21,666 bases of DNA from Rhodospirillaceae bacterium (GCA_020638595.1 JACKIG010000047.1:1-21666), one strand, 5' to 3'; shown: positions 7,322-14,001, counted from the stretch's first letter. Numbers and translations: made by a program. The notes: generated from the letters alone by a model not told the origin.

Positions 7322-7396
7322 TGGTGGGCGCGGTTGGGATTGAACCAACGACCCCTGCCGTGTGAAGACAGTGCTCTCCCGCTGAGCTACGCGCCC
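7322..7396 (-). tRNA. tRNA-Val (anticodon CAC)
   Basis: All four arms fold on the minus strand. Acceptor GGGCGCG (7396-7390) pairs with CGCGCCC (7332-7326); the D arm is GCTC/GAGC with a 7-nt loop; the anticodon stem CTGTC/GGCAG encloses TTCACAC, giving anticodon CAC (7364-7362); variable loop is 5 nt; T stem GTTGG/CCAAC encloses TTCAATC. The discriminator A is followed by an encoded CCA, total 75 nt with CCA. It reads GUG codons. A strong promoter lies directly upstream. Confidence 0.97.
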
Positions 7397-7407
7397 GGGA
7401 CCGGCGG

Positions 7408-7437
7408 TATCTAAGGGCTGGGTGCCGGTGGTGTCAA
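7408..7437 (-). promoter_or_regulatory. Promoter of tRNA-Val
   Basis: A perfect TTGACA (7437-7432) is followed by TTAGAT (7414-7409, 17-bp spacer) or TAGATA (7413-7408, 18-bp spacer). The predicted start lies near 7401, a few bases before the mature tRNA 5' end, which fits a short 5' leader removed by RNase P. Confidence 0.65.
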
Positions 7438-7482
7438 GCGGCGCACCGGCGGCCGCCGCCCGCCCGGAAAAATTGGTTAACG

Positions 7483-7537
7483 GGCCGAAATGCGGCCGAA
7501 TCTGGGCGCATCCTTTACGATCGCTTAATCGGCCGAA
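7483..7537 (+). repeat. Three copies of GGCCGAA in an upstream region
   Basis: GGCCGAA occurs at 7483-7489, 7494-7500 and 7531-7537. The first two are 11 bp apart, about one helical turn, as is common for protein-binding direct repeats. The motif is short and GC-rich, so chance recurrence is possible. Confidence 0.3.
7514..7528. promoter_or_regulatory. CtrA-like site upstream of lipoprotein gene
   Basis: TTTA, exactly seven bases (CGATCGC), then TTAA: one mismatch from the alphaproteobacterial cell-cycle regulator CtrA consensus TTAA-N7-TTAA. It sits about 105 bases before the next gene, in one of the few A/T-richer patches in the window. A second TTAA occurs at 7477-7480. Binding is inference only. 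Confidence 0.3.
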
Positions 7538-7630
7538 CCCCAAGATACCGCTGGACAAAGACGGGACCGGCCGGCTTCGGGCACGGCTGCGCCCCCCAAG
7601 CCCTTGCGACCCAAGGAGGCAGCGGCCGAC

Positions 7631-8074
7631 ATGCGCATGGCAACCCGCGCGGCAGCACTGGCGCTGGCAGCCACGATCGTGGCGGGATGCCTGCCCTATC
7701 CGGTCAGCCGCGTGGCTGACCTGCAGGAATCCGCCCTGGTGTCGTCACTGCCCCTGGTCGGCCGCCCGGCGGGGGCACCGGTTGCGCGTGTCGCCCCCAC
7801 CGTGATCTTCGCCGACCCCGGCTACGGCTGGGGCGGCATCGTCGTGGTCATGCCCGACGGCCGGCAGTTCCAGGGCGACTTCACGATGATCGATCGCGGC
7901 TGGCAGGACACGGACTGGCCCGAGCCCGGACCCGGCAGGCTGGAAGCGACCCTGCATGAGGGCACCGACACCATGCGGTGCCAGATCGTTGTCGGCAACC
8001 GGACTGCGCTGGCGCAGTCGGGGGTCGGCACCTGCGGCATTTCCGATGGCGGCACCACAAGCGTGATGTGGTGA
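7631..8074 (+). CDS. Predicted lipoprotein, function unknown
   Basis: 147 residues from ATG 7631. Lipobox VAGC places the lipidated cysteine at residue 20 (MRMATRAAALALAATIVAGC). The mature part is a small beta-rich domain: GGIVVVMPDGRQFQGDFTMIDRG, then DTMRCQIVVGNRTALAQSGVGTCGISDGG, with two cysteines likely to pair in the periplasm. The start is set by AAGGAGG (7613-7619) at 11 bases; the in-frame ATG at 7604 lies upstream of this site and is unlikely. Not assigned to a named family. About 65 bases before the glycine-zipper lipoprotein, on the same strand, so they may be cotranscribed. Confidence 0.82.
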   Translation: MRMATRAAALALAATIVAGCLPYPVSRVADLQESALVSSLPLVGRPAGAPVARVAPTVIFADPGYGWGGIVVVMPDGRQFQGDFTMIDRGWQDTDWPEPGPGRLEATLHEGTDTMRCQIVVGNRTALAQSGVGTCGISDGGTTSVMW

Positions 8075-8139
8075 GCCATGAGGCGGAGCGGCCGCGGCAG
8101 CACGCCCGGCCGCTTTCCCAGAAGGGGGAGAGTATACGG

Positions 8140-8541
8140 ATGCGATCGGCACTCGCACTGGCGGCAGCGCTGGCCCTGGCGGGCTGTACGGGGGGCCTCG
8201 ACTTCGGCTCGAAATACCGGCCGCCTGTCGACTACCAGATGAGCGTCAACCATGGCGTGAACTACGAAGCGGACCTGTCGGCCTGCCAATCCTTCGCCGA
8301 CGCCATCGACCCGGTGGAGGAAGGGCTGGTCACGGCCTTCGTCGGTGCCGGAACGGGGGCCGGGCTGGGCGCGATCACCGGCGGCATCGTCACCGAGGTG
8401 ACGGTGTTGAGCGCGCTGGGCACCGGTGCAGCGTACGGCGCCCTGATCGGTGGCGTGGTGGGCACGGCCAATGCCGTCCAGGCCCAGTCCCAGGCCGTGA
8501 CGACCTGCTTGCAGAACCGCGGATATGCGATCCTGCGCTAG
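8140..8541 (+). CDS. Glycine-zipper lipoprotein
   Basis: 133 residues. Lipobox LAGC (Cys16) after a short signal. A Cys-containing segment (YEADLSACQSFAD, 43-54) precedes two glycine-zipper hydrophobic segments (GAGTGAGLGAITGG, ~69-82, and GTGAAYGALIGGVVGTA, ~94-110), and the protein ends CLQNRGYAILR. GxxxG-rich pairs like these insert into or oligomerise at membranes in outer-membrane lipoproteins of the SlyB/Rcs-related glycine-zipper group; the exact family is uncertain. Cys49 and Cys123 may form a disulfide. GAAGGGGGAG sits 9 bases before the ATG. Its last 17 bases overlap the start of the lytic transglycosylase gene in another frame, suggesting translational coupling and a shared role. 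Confidence 0.82.
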   Translation: MRSALALAAALALAGCTGGLDFGSKYRPPVDYQMSVNHGVNYEADLSACQSFADAIDPVEEGLVTAFVGAGTGAGLGAITGGIVTEVTVLSALGTGAAYGALIGGVVGTANAVQAQSQAVTTCLQNRGYAILR

Positions 8542-9226
8542 GCTGCTGGCCGCGGCGGCGCTGGCGGCCTGCTTCGCGGCGGCGCCGGGGGCCGCCAGCG
8601 TCGGCTGCGGCGAGGCCCTGACCCAGGCGGCTGCCCGGCATGGCGTTCCGCCGTCCATCATGCTGGCCATCGGCCAGGTGGAAAGCGGCCTGAACCCCCT
8701 GGCCGTCAACAGCGAGGGCACCCCCCATTTCCCGGCCGACCAGGCGGCGGCCGTGGCCCTTGTCGAGGCGGAACTGGCCAACGGCCGGCGGCTGATCGAC
8801 ATCGGCTGCGGGCAGATCGACCTGCACTGGCATCCCGACGCGTTCGCGTCGCTGGAGGCCGGCTTCGATGCAGCCACCAACGCCGACTATGCCGCCCGGC
8901 TGATGGCGACCCTGTACCGGACCTACGGCGATTGGACGAACGCGGTCGCGCGCTATCATTCCGGCGATCCGGCGGCCCAGCAGCGCTATCTGGCGATGGT
9001 GTCCCAGCGTCTGGTGGGCACGCCGGAGGCCGGGCTGGTCGTGTCGTACGCCCTGGCGGCGGCGCCGCTGCCGGTCCCGTCGGCAGGGGCGCTGACCGCC
9101 GCCGATGTGGCCGTGATCCGGGGCAGCGACCCTGCCGCCCATGGCGTGCGCATCGTCCGGGCCGGCGACGGCAGGCAGGCGGCAACCGACGCGGGACCAC
9201 GCGTGATACGGATCGCCGGCCGATGA
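8525..9226 (+). CDS. Lytic transglycosylase, SLT domain
   Basis: 233 residues. A SLT/goose-lysozyme-like domain spans ~28-160: ARHGVPPSIMLAIGQVESGLNP carries the catalytic Glu at residue 53, followed by VNSEG, a DIGCGQIDLHWHPD segment (92-104, the G-x-x-Q strand) and AVARYHSGDP (140-149). It would cleave the MurNAc-GlcNAc bond of peptidoglycan in the periplasm. The N-terminus is hydrophobic with both a possible lipobox (LAAC, Cys16) and a possible signal peptidase I site (GAAS), so it may be soluble or lipid-anchored. The C-terminal ~70 residues are Ala-rich and unassigned. Start ATG 8525 overlaps the preceding gene by 17 bases and lacks its own strong ribosome site, consistent with coupling. 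Layout resembles VirB1/TrbN-type transglycosylases but no secretion genes are nearby. Confidence 0.88.
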   Translation: MRSCARLLAAAALAACFAAAPGAASVGCGEALTQAAARHGVPPSIMLAIGQVESGLNPLAVNSEGTPHFPADQAAAVALVEAELANGRRLIDIGCGQIDLHWHPDAFASLEAGFDAATNADYAARLMATLYRTYGDWTNAVARYHSGDPAAQQRYLAMVSQRLVGTPEAGLVVSYALAAAPLPVPSAGALTAADVAVIRGSDPAAHGVRIVRAGDGRQAATDAGPRVIRIAGR

Positions 9227-9230
9227 ATTG

Positions 9231-9260
9231 TTGCCCTTTATGTGAGTTTGCGAATAAGAT
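9231..9260 (+). promoter_or_regulatory. Predicted promoter of small PilZ gene
   Basis: TTGCCC (9231-9236) and TAAGAT (9255-9260) are separated by 18 bases in an unusually A/T-rich strip just before the PilZ gene, each matching the sigma-70 consensus at 4 of 6 positions. The start codon is about 28 bases downstream of the -10 box. Confidence 0.45.
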
Positions 9261-9287
9261 AGCGCAAATGTTAGGAGCCTGATCGCC

Positions 9288-9593
9288 ATGCCCCTCCAAA
9301 GTGTCCCCGCGGCAGACAATCGGCGTATCTTCCCGCGCAATGCGGTGATCTGGAGGGGGCGATTCGCGACTGAAGCGGCAACCCATGAATGTGTGGTGCT
9401 GAACGTCTCGGTCGGCGGTGCCTGCGTGCGCACCACTTTCCCCCCCGAAGTGGGCGACCACGGCCGTCTGACCATCGACCGGGTGGGCGAATTCGATGCC
9501 GAGATCGTCTGGGTGAGTAACCACACCAAGGGCCTGGGCATCCGGTTTCGTGATACGCCGGGCGATGTCCGCCGCACCTTCCTGTTGCACTGA
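9288..9593 (+). CDS. Stand-alone PilZ-domain protein
   Basis: 101 residues, essentially one PilZ domain. RIFPR (R13-R17) is the RxxxR arm and NVSVGG (39-44) the D/NxSxxG motif, both intact, so cyclic-di-GMP binding is expected. The rest follows the family pattern: VGDHGRLTIDRVGEFDAEIVWVSNHTKGLGIRF. Single-domain PilZ proteins act as small adaptors that pass a c-di-GMP signal to a partner protein; no partner is visible here. AGGAG lies 12 bases upstream of the ATG. It has its own predicted promoter and is likely monocistronic. Confidence 0.92.
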   Translation: MPLQSVPAADNRRIFPRNAVIWRGRFATEAATHECVVLNVSVGGACVRTTFPPEVGDHGRLTIDRVGEFDAEIVWVSNHTKGLGIRFRDTPGDVRRTFLLH

Positions 9594-9698
9594 TCGGCTG
9601 CGGCCGTTTTCTTGACAGTCAAGGCGCCTGGACGCGCGCGCGACGTGCTGCCGTGCCGTCCAGGATCTGCCCTGCGGCCTCCACGCCGCCCCACGGCA

Positions 9699-9728
9699 TT
9701 GACGTCGGCGGGGTACGCCCCCTAGTGT
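9699..9728 (+). promoter_or_regulatory. Predicted promoter of the coiled-coil/zapA genes
   Basis: TTGACG (9699-9704) and TAGTGT (9723-9728) with an 18-bp spacer, about 67 bases before the coiled-coil gene. The -35 is strong and the -10 weak, as is usual in GC-rich alphaproteobacteria. A CCCCC/GGGGG inverted repeat (9745-9756) follows in the untranslated leader. Confidence 0.4.
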
Positions 9729-9794
9729 CGGACCCGTTCATCGGCCCCCTCGGGGGATATCCTGTGGCATCGCCGCTACGCTGACGGGCGAAGG

Positions 9795-9989
9795 ATGGCC
9801 GACATACTCGTCCAATTGGAGAAGCTGGAGCGGGCCCTTGCCCACCTGGAGCAGGCGGTGTCCGCGCGCGAGAAGCGCCTGCTGGACCAGGTCGAGGCGG
9901 AACGGGCGGCCTTGCGCGCCGAAACCGATGCCGTGAGCGACCGGGTCGACCAGACCATACAGCATATCGAAGACCTGCTGGACCGGTGA
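9795..9989 (+). CDS. Small coiled-coil protein upstream of zapA (DUF4164-like)
   Basis: 64 residues, almost entirely charged heptad-type helix: LVQLEKLERALAHLEQAV, then REKRLLDQVEAERAALRAET and DRVDQTIQHIEDLL. No signal peptide or catalytic motif. A short coiled-coil protein often assigned to DUF4164 precedes zapA in many alphaproteobacteria, and this fits by size, composition and position. A structural role at the FtsZ ring next to ZapA, loosely like ZapB in enterobacteria, is a reasonable inference but not shown by sequence. Only 10 bases separate its stop from zapA, so they are surely cotranscribed. Confidence 0.8.
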   Translation: MADILVQLEKLERALAHLEQAVSAREKRLLDQVEAERAALRAETDAVSDRVDQTIQHIEDLLDR

Positions 9990-9999
9990 GGCCAACCCC

Positions 10000-10326
10000 A
10001 TGCCGCGCATCGACATCACCCTGAACGGCCGCGTCTACCCGATCGCCTGCGAACCGGGACAGGAAGACCGGGTCATTGAGATCGCGCGCTATCTCGACGC
10101 CAAGCTGACGGAAATCCGCGGCTCGGTCCAGACGGCCAGCGACACGCATCTTCTGGTGATGGTCAGCCTGCTGGTGGTCGACGAGCTGTTCGATGCGCGC
10201 GAGGAAACGGCCGCCTTCGGCGAAGCGGCCGCGGCCGACCCGGGCAACGGCGCCATCGCCGCGGAAGCGATTGGCCGGCTGGCCCAGCGCGTGGAGGCCC
10301 TTGCAGCACGGCTCGATCGCGCATAA
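10000..10326 (+). CDS. zapA: Cell division protein ZapA
   Basis: 108 residues. ZapA binds FtsZ and bundles protofilaments at the division ring. The N-terminal globular head is clear: MPRIDITLNGRVYPIACEPG, EDRVIEIARYLDAKL, then THLLVMVSLLVVDELFDARE, followed by a shorter C-terminal coiled coil (EAIGRLAQRVEALAARLDRA) that forms the tetramer interface. Length matches the family (~100-130). GTGAGG lies upstream of the ATG. It sits between the small coiled-coil gene and 6S RNA, the conserved proteobacterial order zapA-ssrS-5-FCL. Confidence 0.95.
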   Translation: MPRIDITLNGRVYPIACEPGQEDRVIEIARYLDAKLTEIRGSVQTASDTHLLVMVSLLVVDELFDAREETAAFGEAAAADPGNGAIAAEAIGRLAQRVEALAARLDRA

Positions 10327-10327
10327 G

Positions 10328-10470
10328 TGTGGTCCTGGGGCGGAGTGCTGCCGGGTGCGTCAGGTTCCTTCATCCCTGGGGCCGTATTCTATCGCTCTTG
10401 GGAGCTGTCACTGGCGGGATCTTGGTCTCGCTACATGGTGCCCACCTGCTTGCGCAGGGCCCGGAAGGCG
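10328..10470 (+). ncRNA. ssrS: 6S RNA
   Basis: 6S RNA mimics an open promoter and holds sigma-70 RNA polymerase in stationary phase. Identification rests on position, between zapA and the 5-FCL gene as in many proteobacteria, and on sequence: CCCTGGGGCCGTATTCTATC (10375-10394) corresponds to the 5' side of the central bubble (compare CCCTGAGCCGATATTTCATA in E. coli), followed by TTGGGAGCTGTCACTGG. An apical hairpin GCGGGA (10414-10419)/TCTCGC (10426-10431) has a 6-nt loop, and GGTGCCCACCTG (10437-10448) returns the 3' strand. The ends are approximate; the 3' end must lie close to the 5-FCL start codon at 10471. Confidence 0.78.
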
Positions 10471-11112
10471 ATGACACCGACCAACGGCCACAGCGGCGCC
10501 GCCCCACCCTTCCTGCCTGCGACCGACCTGGCCGACCGCAAACGGGCCGTCCGGACGCAGGCCAAGCAGCGCCGGGCCGAAGCCCATGCGCGGCACGCAA
10601 CCATTGCCCCCTTTGCCGTGCGCGACGCGTTCCTGGCGACCATTCCGCTGCCCGTCCGCGGCGTCGTCTCGGGCTATCTGCCTTTCGGGGAGGAACTGGA
10701 CCCCAGGCCGCTGATGGTCCACCTGCACACCGCCGGCCTGGCCTGCTGCGTGCCGGTCATCCTGGGCAAGGGCCGGCCCCTGGCCTTCCGGGAATGGTCG
10801 CCGTCGGCCATCCTGCGGGTCGGTGCCCACGGCATCCCCATTCCGGGCGCGGACGCGGCGGAGGTGACGCCCACATTGCTGATCGTCCCGCTGCTCGCCT
10901 TCGACCGCCAGGGCCGGCGCATGGGCTATGGCGCCGGCTACTACGACCGCACGCTGGCGGCGCTGCGCCGCACCTCGCCGGTGACGGCCGTCGGCGTCGC
11001 CTATGCGGACCAGGAGATGCGCGAAGTGCCGACGGACGAACACGACGAGCCCCTGGATTGGATCATCACCGAGAGGGATGTCCTGGCAATCAGCCTGACG
11101 GAGTATAGATGA
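10471..11112 (+). CDS. 5-formyltetrahydrofolate cyclo-ligase
   Basis: 213 residues. Converts 5-formyl-THF to 5,10-methenyl-THF with ATP in one-carbon metabolism (EC 6.3.3.2; called ygfA or fau in some species). The signature MGYGAGYYDR (151-160) is the nucleotide-binding glycine-rich motif; other family blocks are ADRKRAVRTQAKQRR near the N-terminus, SGYLPFGEELDPRPLM and TLLIVPLLAFDRQGRR. The same frame is open upstream to a GTG at 10327, but that would translate the 6S RNA and add 48 residues without family resemblance. ATG 10471 is chosen, with GGAAGG close upstream; an ATG at 10436 is a weaker alternative inside 6S RNA. It is the usual gene after ssrS and may share its primary transcript. 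Confidence 0.93.
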   Translation: MTPTNGHSGAAPPFLPATDLADRKRAVRTQAKQRRAEAHARHATIAPFAVRDAFLATIPLPVRGVVSGYLPFGEELDPRPLMVHLHTAGLACCVPVILGKGRPLAFREWSPSAILRVGAHGIPIPGADAAEVTPTLLIVPLLAFDRQGRRMGYGAGYYDRTLAALRRTSPVTAVGVAYADQEMREVPTDEHDEPLDWIITERDVLAISLTEYR

Positions 11113-11149
11113 CGCCCGGGGGATGGCCCGCGCGGGTGTCGAAGCGATC

Positions 11150-11968
11150 ATGAAGCTGCTTTTTCTCGGGGATATCGTCGGCAAGTCCGGCCGCGAAGCG
11201 GTCCTTCAGGGCCTGCCGATGCTGCGTGAGCGGCTGGACGTCGACTGCGTCGTCGTCAATGGCGAGAACGCCGCGCACGGCTTCGGCATCACCCACCCGA
11301 TGGCCCAGGACCTGTTCCGCGCCGGCGTCGACTGCCTGACCACCGGCAACCATGTCTGGGACAAGCGCGAGATCATCGCCCATATCGACGACGAGCGCCG
11401 GCTGCTGCGGCCGATCAACTTCCCGGCCGGAACGCCCGGGCGCGGTGCCACCATCGTCGAGGACCGGTCCGGCCATCGCGTTCTGGTGATCAACGCCATG
11501 GGCCGCCTGTTCATGGATGCGCTGGACGATCCCTTCGCCGCCGTCGACCGGGCCATCGCCGACGCCGAGATGCCGCGCGACGTCGACGCCATCGTCGTCG
11601 ACTTCCATGCCGAAGCGACCAGCGAGAAGATGGCCATGGGCCATTATCTCGACGGGCGGGTCAGCCTGGTCGTCGGCACCCACAGCCATGTGCCCACGGC
11701 CGATGTGATGATCCTGACCGGCGGCACCGCCTATCAGACCGATGCCGGCATGTGCGGCGACTACGACAGCGTCATCGGCATGAAGAAGACGGCACCGATC
11801 CACCGCTTCACGACGAAGATGCCCAGCGACAGGCTGGAACCGGCAGAAGGCCCCGCAACGCTGTGCGGCCTGCTGGTCGATATCGACGCGGCGACGGGGC
11901 TTGCGCGCAGTGCCGCACCCCTGCGCTTCGGCGGCCGCCTGTCGCCGGCGTGGCCGGCCGTCACCTGA
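11150..11968 (+). CDS. YmdB-family metallophosphoesterase
   Basis: 272 residues, TIGR00282/YmdB calcineurin-like phosphoesterase family. In Bacillus and Deinococcus members hydrolyse 2',3'-cyclic nucleotides; elsewhere the substrate is unknown. Metal-site motifs are complete: GDIVGKSGR (7-15), VVNGENAAHGFG, TTGNHVWDKRE, VDFHAEATSEK and GTHSHVPTAD, then TDAGMCGDYDSVIGM. The start at 11150 gives MKLLFLGDIVGKSG, typical of the family; ATG 11123 would add nine residues not usual there, though its upstream G-run is a better ribosome site. It follows 5-FCL by 37 bases, an arrangement common in alphaproteobacteria, and precedes yebC. Confidence 0.93.
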   Translation: MKLLFLGDIVGKSGREAVLQGLPMLRERLDVDCVVVNGENAAHGFGITHPMAQDLFRAGVDCLTTGNHVWDKREIIAHIDDERRLLRPINFPAGTPGRGATIVEDRSGHRVLVINAMGRLFMDALDDPFAAVDRAIADAEMPRDVDAIVVDFHAEATSEKMAMGHYLDGRVSLVVGTHSHVPTADVMILTGGTAYQTDAGMCGDYDSVIGMKKTAPIHRFTTKMPSDRLEPAEGPATLCGLLVDIDAATGLARSAAPLRFGGRLSPAWPAVT

Positions 11969-11986
11969 CACCGGCCGCGCCCCGTA

Positions 11987-12015
11987 TTGCGCGCCGGCCC
12001 GTCGTGGCCTAGTAG
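11987..12015 (+). promoter_or_regulatory. Predicted promoter of yebC-ruv genes
   Basis: TTGCGC (11987-11992) and TAGTAG (12010-12015) with a 17-bp spacer in the 114-bp gap before yebC. Predicted start is ~60 bases before the yebC ATG. Moderate motif quality. Confidence 0.35.
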
Positions 12016-12082
12016 ACACCCCAGGCCCAAACCGGCACAAGGCGGGAACACCTCGCCAAACAGACAATAGAGTGGTGATGCG

Positions 12083-12833
12083 ATGGCTGGTCATTCGCAA
12101 TTCAAGAACATCATGTACCGCAAGGGCGCGCAGGACGCCAAACGGGCCAAGGTGTTCACCAAGCTGCAACGCGAGATCACCGTTGCCGCCAAGACCGGCC
12201 TGCCGGAACCGGACAAGAACCCGCGCCTGCGGGCAGCGATCCAGGCCGCCCGCAAGGCCAGCATGCCGAAAGACAACATCGACCGCGCCATCAAGCGGGC
12301 CACCGGCAGCGAAGGCGACGCCGACTTCGTGGAGAATGCGCTACGAGGGCTACGGTCCCGCCGGGGTGGCGGTGATCATCGAGGCGCTGACCGACAACCG
12401 CAACCGCACGGCCGCCGAGGTGCGCGCCCTGCTGGGCAAGTTCGGCGGGTCGCTGGGCGAGACGGGCTCGGTCGCCTTCATGTTCAACCAGGTGGGTGAG
12501 ATCGTCTATCCGGCCGAAGCCGGCGATGCCGATACCGTCTTCGAAGCGGCCCTGGAAGCCGGCGCCAGCAATGTCGAGAGCGGCGACGACGGCCACGTCA
12601 TCACCACTGCGGTGGAGGATTTCGCTGCCGTGCGCGACGCCCTGGAGGCGGCGCTGGGTCCGTCTGATTCCGCCGGCCTGGTGTGGCGCCCCGCCAATAC
12701 GTCGGCGGTGAACGAGGAACAGGCCGCAACCCTGCTGAAGCTGCTGGAGGCCCTGGACGACAACGACGACGTCCAGCGCGTGTCCGCGAACTACGATATC
12801 TCCGACGAGGTGATGGAGCGGCTGACGGCGTGA
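12083..12833 (+). pseudogene. yebC: YebC/PmpR-family protein with a one-base frameshift
   Basis: YebC/TACO1 proteins aid translation of difficult sequences and have been described as transcription regulators. The frame from ATG 12083 encodes the conserved start MAGHSQFKNIMYRKGAQD through GSEGDADFVE (to 12334), then turns to nonsense and stops at 12499. The rest of the protein continues in the next frame from 12336: MRYEGYGPAGVAVIIEALTDNRN through to DISDEVMERLTA and TGA 12831-12833. Removing one A from GAGAATG (12332-12338) would restore VEMRYEGYGP and yield 249 residues, the normal family length. The break is therefore a single-base insertion, either a real mutation or an assembly error. Its stop codon overlaps a possible GTG start for ruvC. 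Confidence 0.88.
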
Positions 12834-12871
12834 CCCCGCGCCCGCCGCCGGCACCAACGGGCGTTGTCGCC

Positions 12872-13381
12872 ATGCGTATCCTCGGACTTGACCCGGGCCT
12901 GAAGCACACCGGCTGGGGGGTGATCGACACCGCCCCGGGGCGGCTGGTCCATGTCGCGCATGGCCGGGTGGATACGGACGACTCCGCGTCGCTGGCACAG
13001 CGCCTGGCCACCCTGCATGCCGGCCTGGAGGATGTGCTGGACCGGTTCCGCCCTGCCGAGGCCGCCGTGGAGGAGACGTTCGTCAACACCAACCCGACGG
13101 CGACGCTGCGGCTGGGCATGGCGCGGGGCGTCGTCCTTCTGGTGCCGGCGCTGTCCGGCATCCCGGTGGCGGAATACGGCGCCAACCACGTCAAGAAGTC
13201 GGTGGTCGGGGTCGGACATGCGGGCAAGCCCCAGGTCCAGGCGATGATCGCCCACCTGCTGCCGGCAGCACAGGTCAGCACGGCCGACGCCGCCGACGCT
13301 CTGGCCGTGGCCATCTGCCATGCGCATCATCGCGAGACGCAGCAGCGCCTGGCGGCGGTCGCGCACACGGTCCCGCGATGA
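12872..13381 (+). CDS. ruvC: Holliday junction endonuclease RuvC
   Basis: 169 residues. RuvC resolves Holliday junctions by paired nicks, working with the RuvAB motor. RNase H-like fold with all acidic catalytic residues visible: Asp7 in RILGLDPGLKHTGWG, Glu in AAVEETFVNTNPTA, and the two Asp in STADAADALAVAICHAHH. GVGHAGKPQVQAMI carries the substrate-contact loop. Start ATG 12872 gives the universal MRILGLDPG; a GTG at 12830, overlapping the yebC stop, would add 14 residues (MTPRPPPAP...) and could be used through coupling. Its final bases overlap the ruvA start by four (ATGA), so ruvC, ruvA and ruvB form one tight operon. Confidence 0.96.
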   Translation: MRILGLDPGLKHTGWGVIDTAPGRLVHVAHGRVDTDDSASLAQRLATLHAGLEDVLDRFRPAEAAVEETFVNTNPTATLRLGMARGVVLLVPALSGIPVAEYGANHVKKSVVGVGHAGKPQVQAMIAHLLPAAQVSTADAADALAVAICHAHHRETQQRLAAVAHTVPR

Positions 13382-14001
13382 TCGCCAAGCTCTCGGGCAT
13401 TCTGGACAGCATCGGCACCGACACCGCCGTGATCGATGTCGGCGGCGTCGGCTACCTGATCTCTGCCTCGCGGCGCACGCTGGAGGCGCTGGGGCGCCCG
13501 GGGACGTCCGTGCGCGTCGTCGTCGAAACGCTGATGCGCGACGATCGCCTGCAGCTGTTCGGCTTCGCCGACACGGGCGAGCGGGACTGGTTCCGGCTGC
13601 TGACGACCGTCCAGGGCGTCGGCCCGCGCATGGCCCTGGCGGTGCTGAGCGTGCTGGACCCAACGGCGATCGCCATGGCCGTCGCCGCGCAGGACAAGGC
13701 GGCGTTCATCCGCGCCGACGGTGTCGGCGCCAAACTGGCCGCCCGCATCACGGCCGAGCTGCGCGACAAGGTGGATGCGATCGCCCTCACCCCGCGCGAG
13801 ACCGCCGCACCGGTCGCCGCCCGGCCGGATGTCGCGCCGTCTCAGACGGCGCCGCGCGACGACGCGGTGTCCGCCCTGGTCAACCTGGGCTACGGCCGGT
13901 CGGAAGCCTACGCCGCGGTCCTGAAAGCGGCGGCGACCCTGGGGGATGATGCAGCGGCGCAAGCCCTGATCCCGGCCGCGCTGCGGGTGCTGTCGCCGTG
14001 A
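13378..14001 (+). CDS. ruvA: Holliday junction-binding protein RuvA
   Basis: 207 residues. RuvA tetramers hold the four-way junction and load RuvB. Domain I (1-64) is an OB fold: MIAKLSGILDSIGTDTAVIDVGGVGYLI and TLMRDDRLQLFGFAD. Domain II has two helix-hairpin-helix motifs, VQGVGPRMALAVLSVL and ADGVGAKLAARITAELRDK. A Pro/Ala-rich linker leads to domain III, DDAVSALVNLGYGRSEAYAAV, which contacts RuvB. Length is normal. Overlaps ruvC by four bases and ruvB by four bases. Confidence 0.97.
   Translation: MIAKLSGILDSIGTDTAVIDVGGVGYLISASRRTLEALGRPGTSVRVVVETLMRDDRLQLFGFADTGERDWFRLLTTVQGVGPRMALAVLSVLDPTAIAMAVAAQDKAAFIRADGVGAKLAARITAELRDKVDAIALTPRETAAPVAARPDVAPSQTAPRDDAVSALVNLGYGRSEAYAAVLKAAATLGDDAAAQALIPAALRVLSP

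Noticed and set aside
7322..7396. tRNA-Val as an integration site for a mobile element
   Set aside because: No integrase gene is near and I saw no second copy of the tRNA 3' end in the window.
9611..9623. CTTGAC-A-GTCAAG inverted repeat after the small PilZ gene
   Set aside because: The hairpin would have about 5 bp and a T-run only on the wrong side for a terminator; as an operator it is isolated and unsupported.
12683..12871. Longer N-terminus for RuvC
   Set aside because: The upstream frame overlaps the yebC coding region and has no RuvC similarity; only the GTG at 12830 is kept as a minor alternative.
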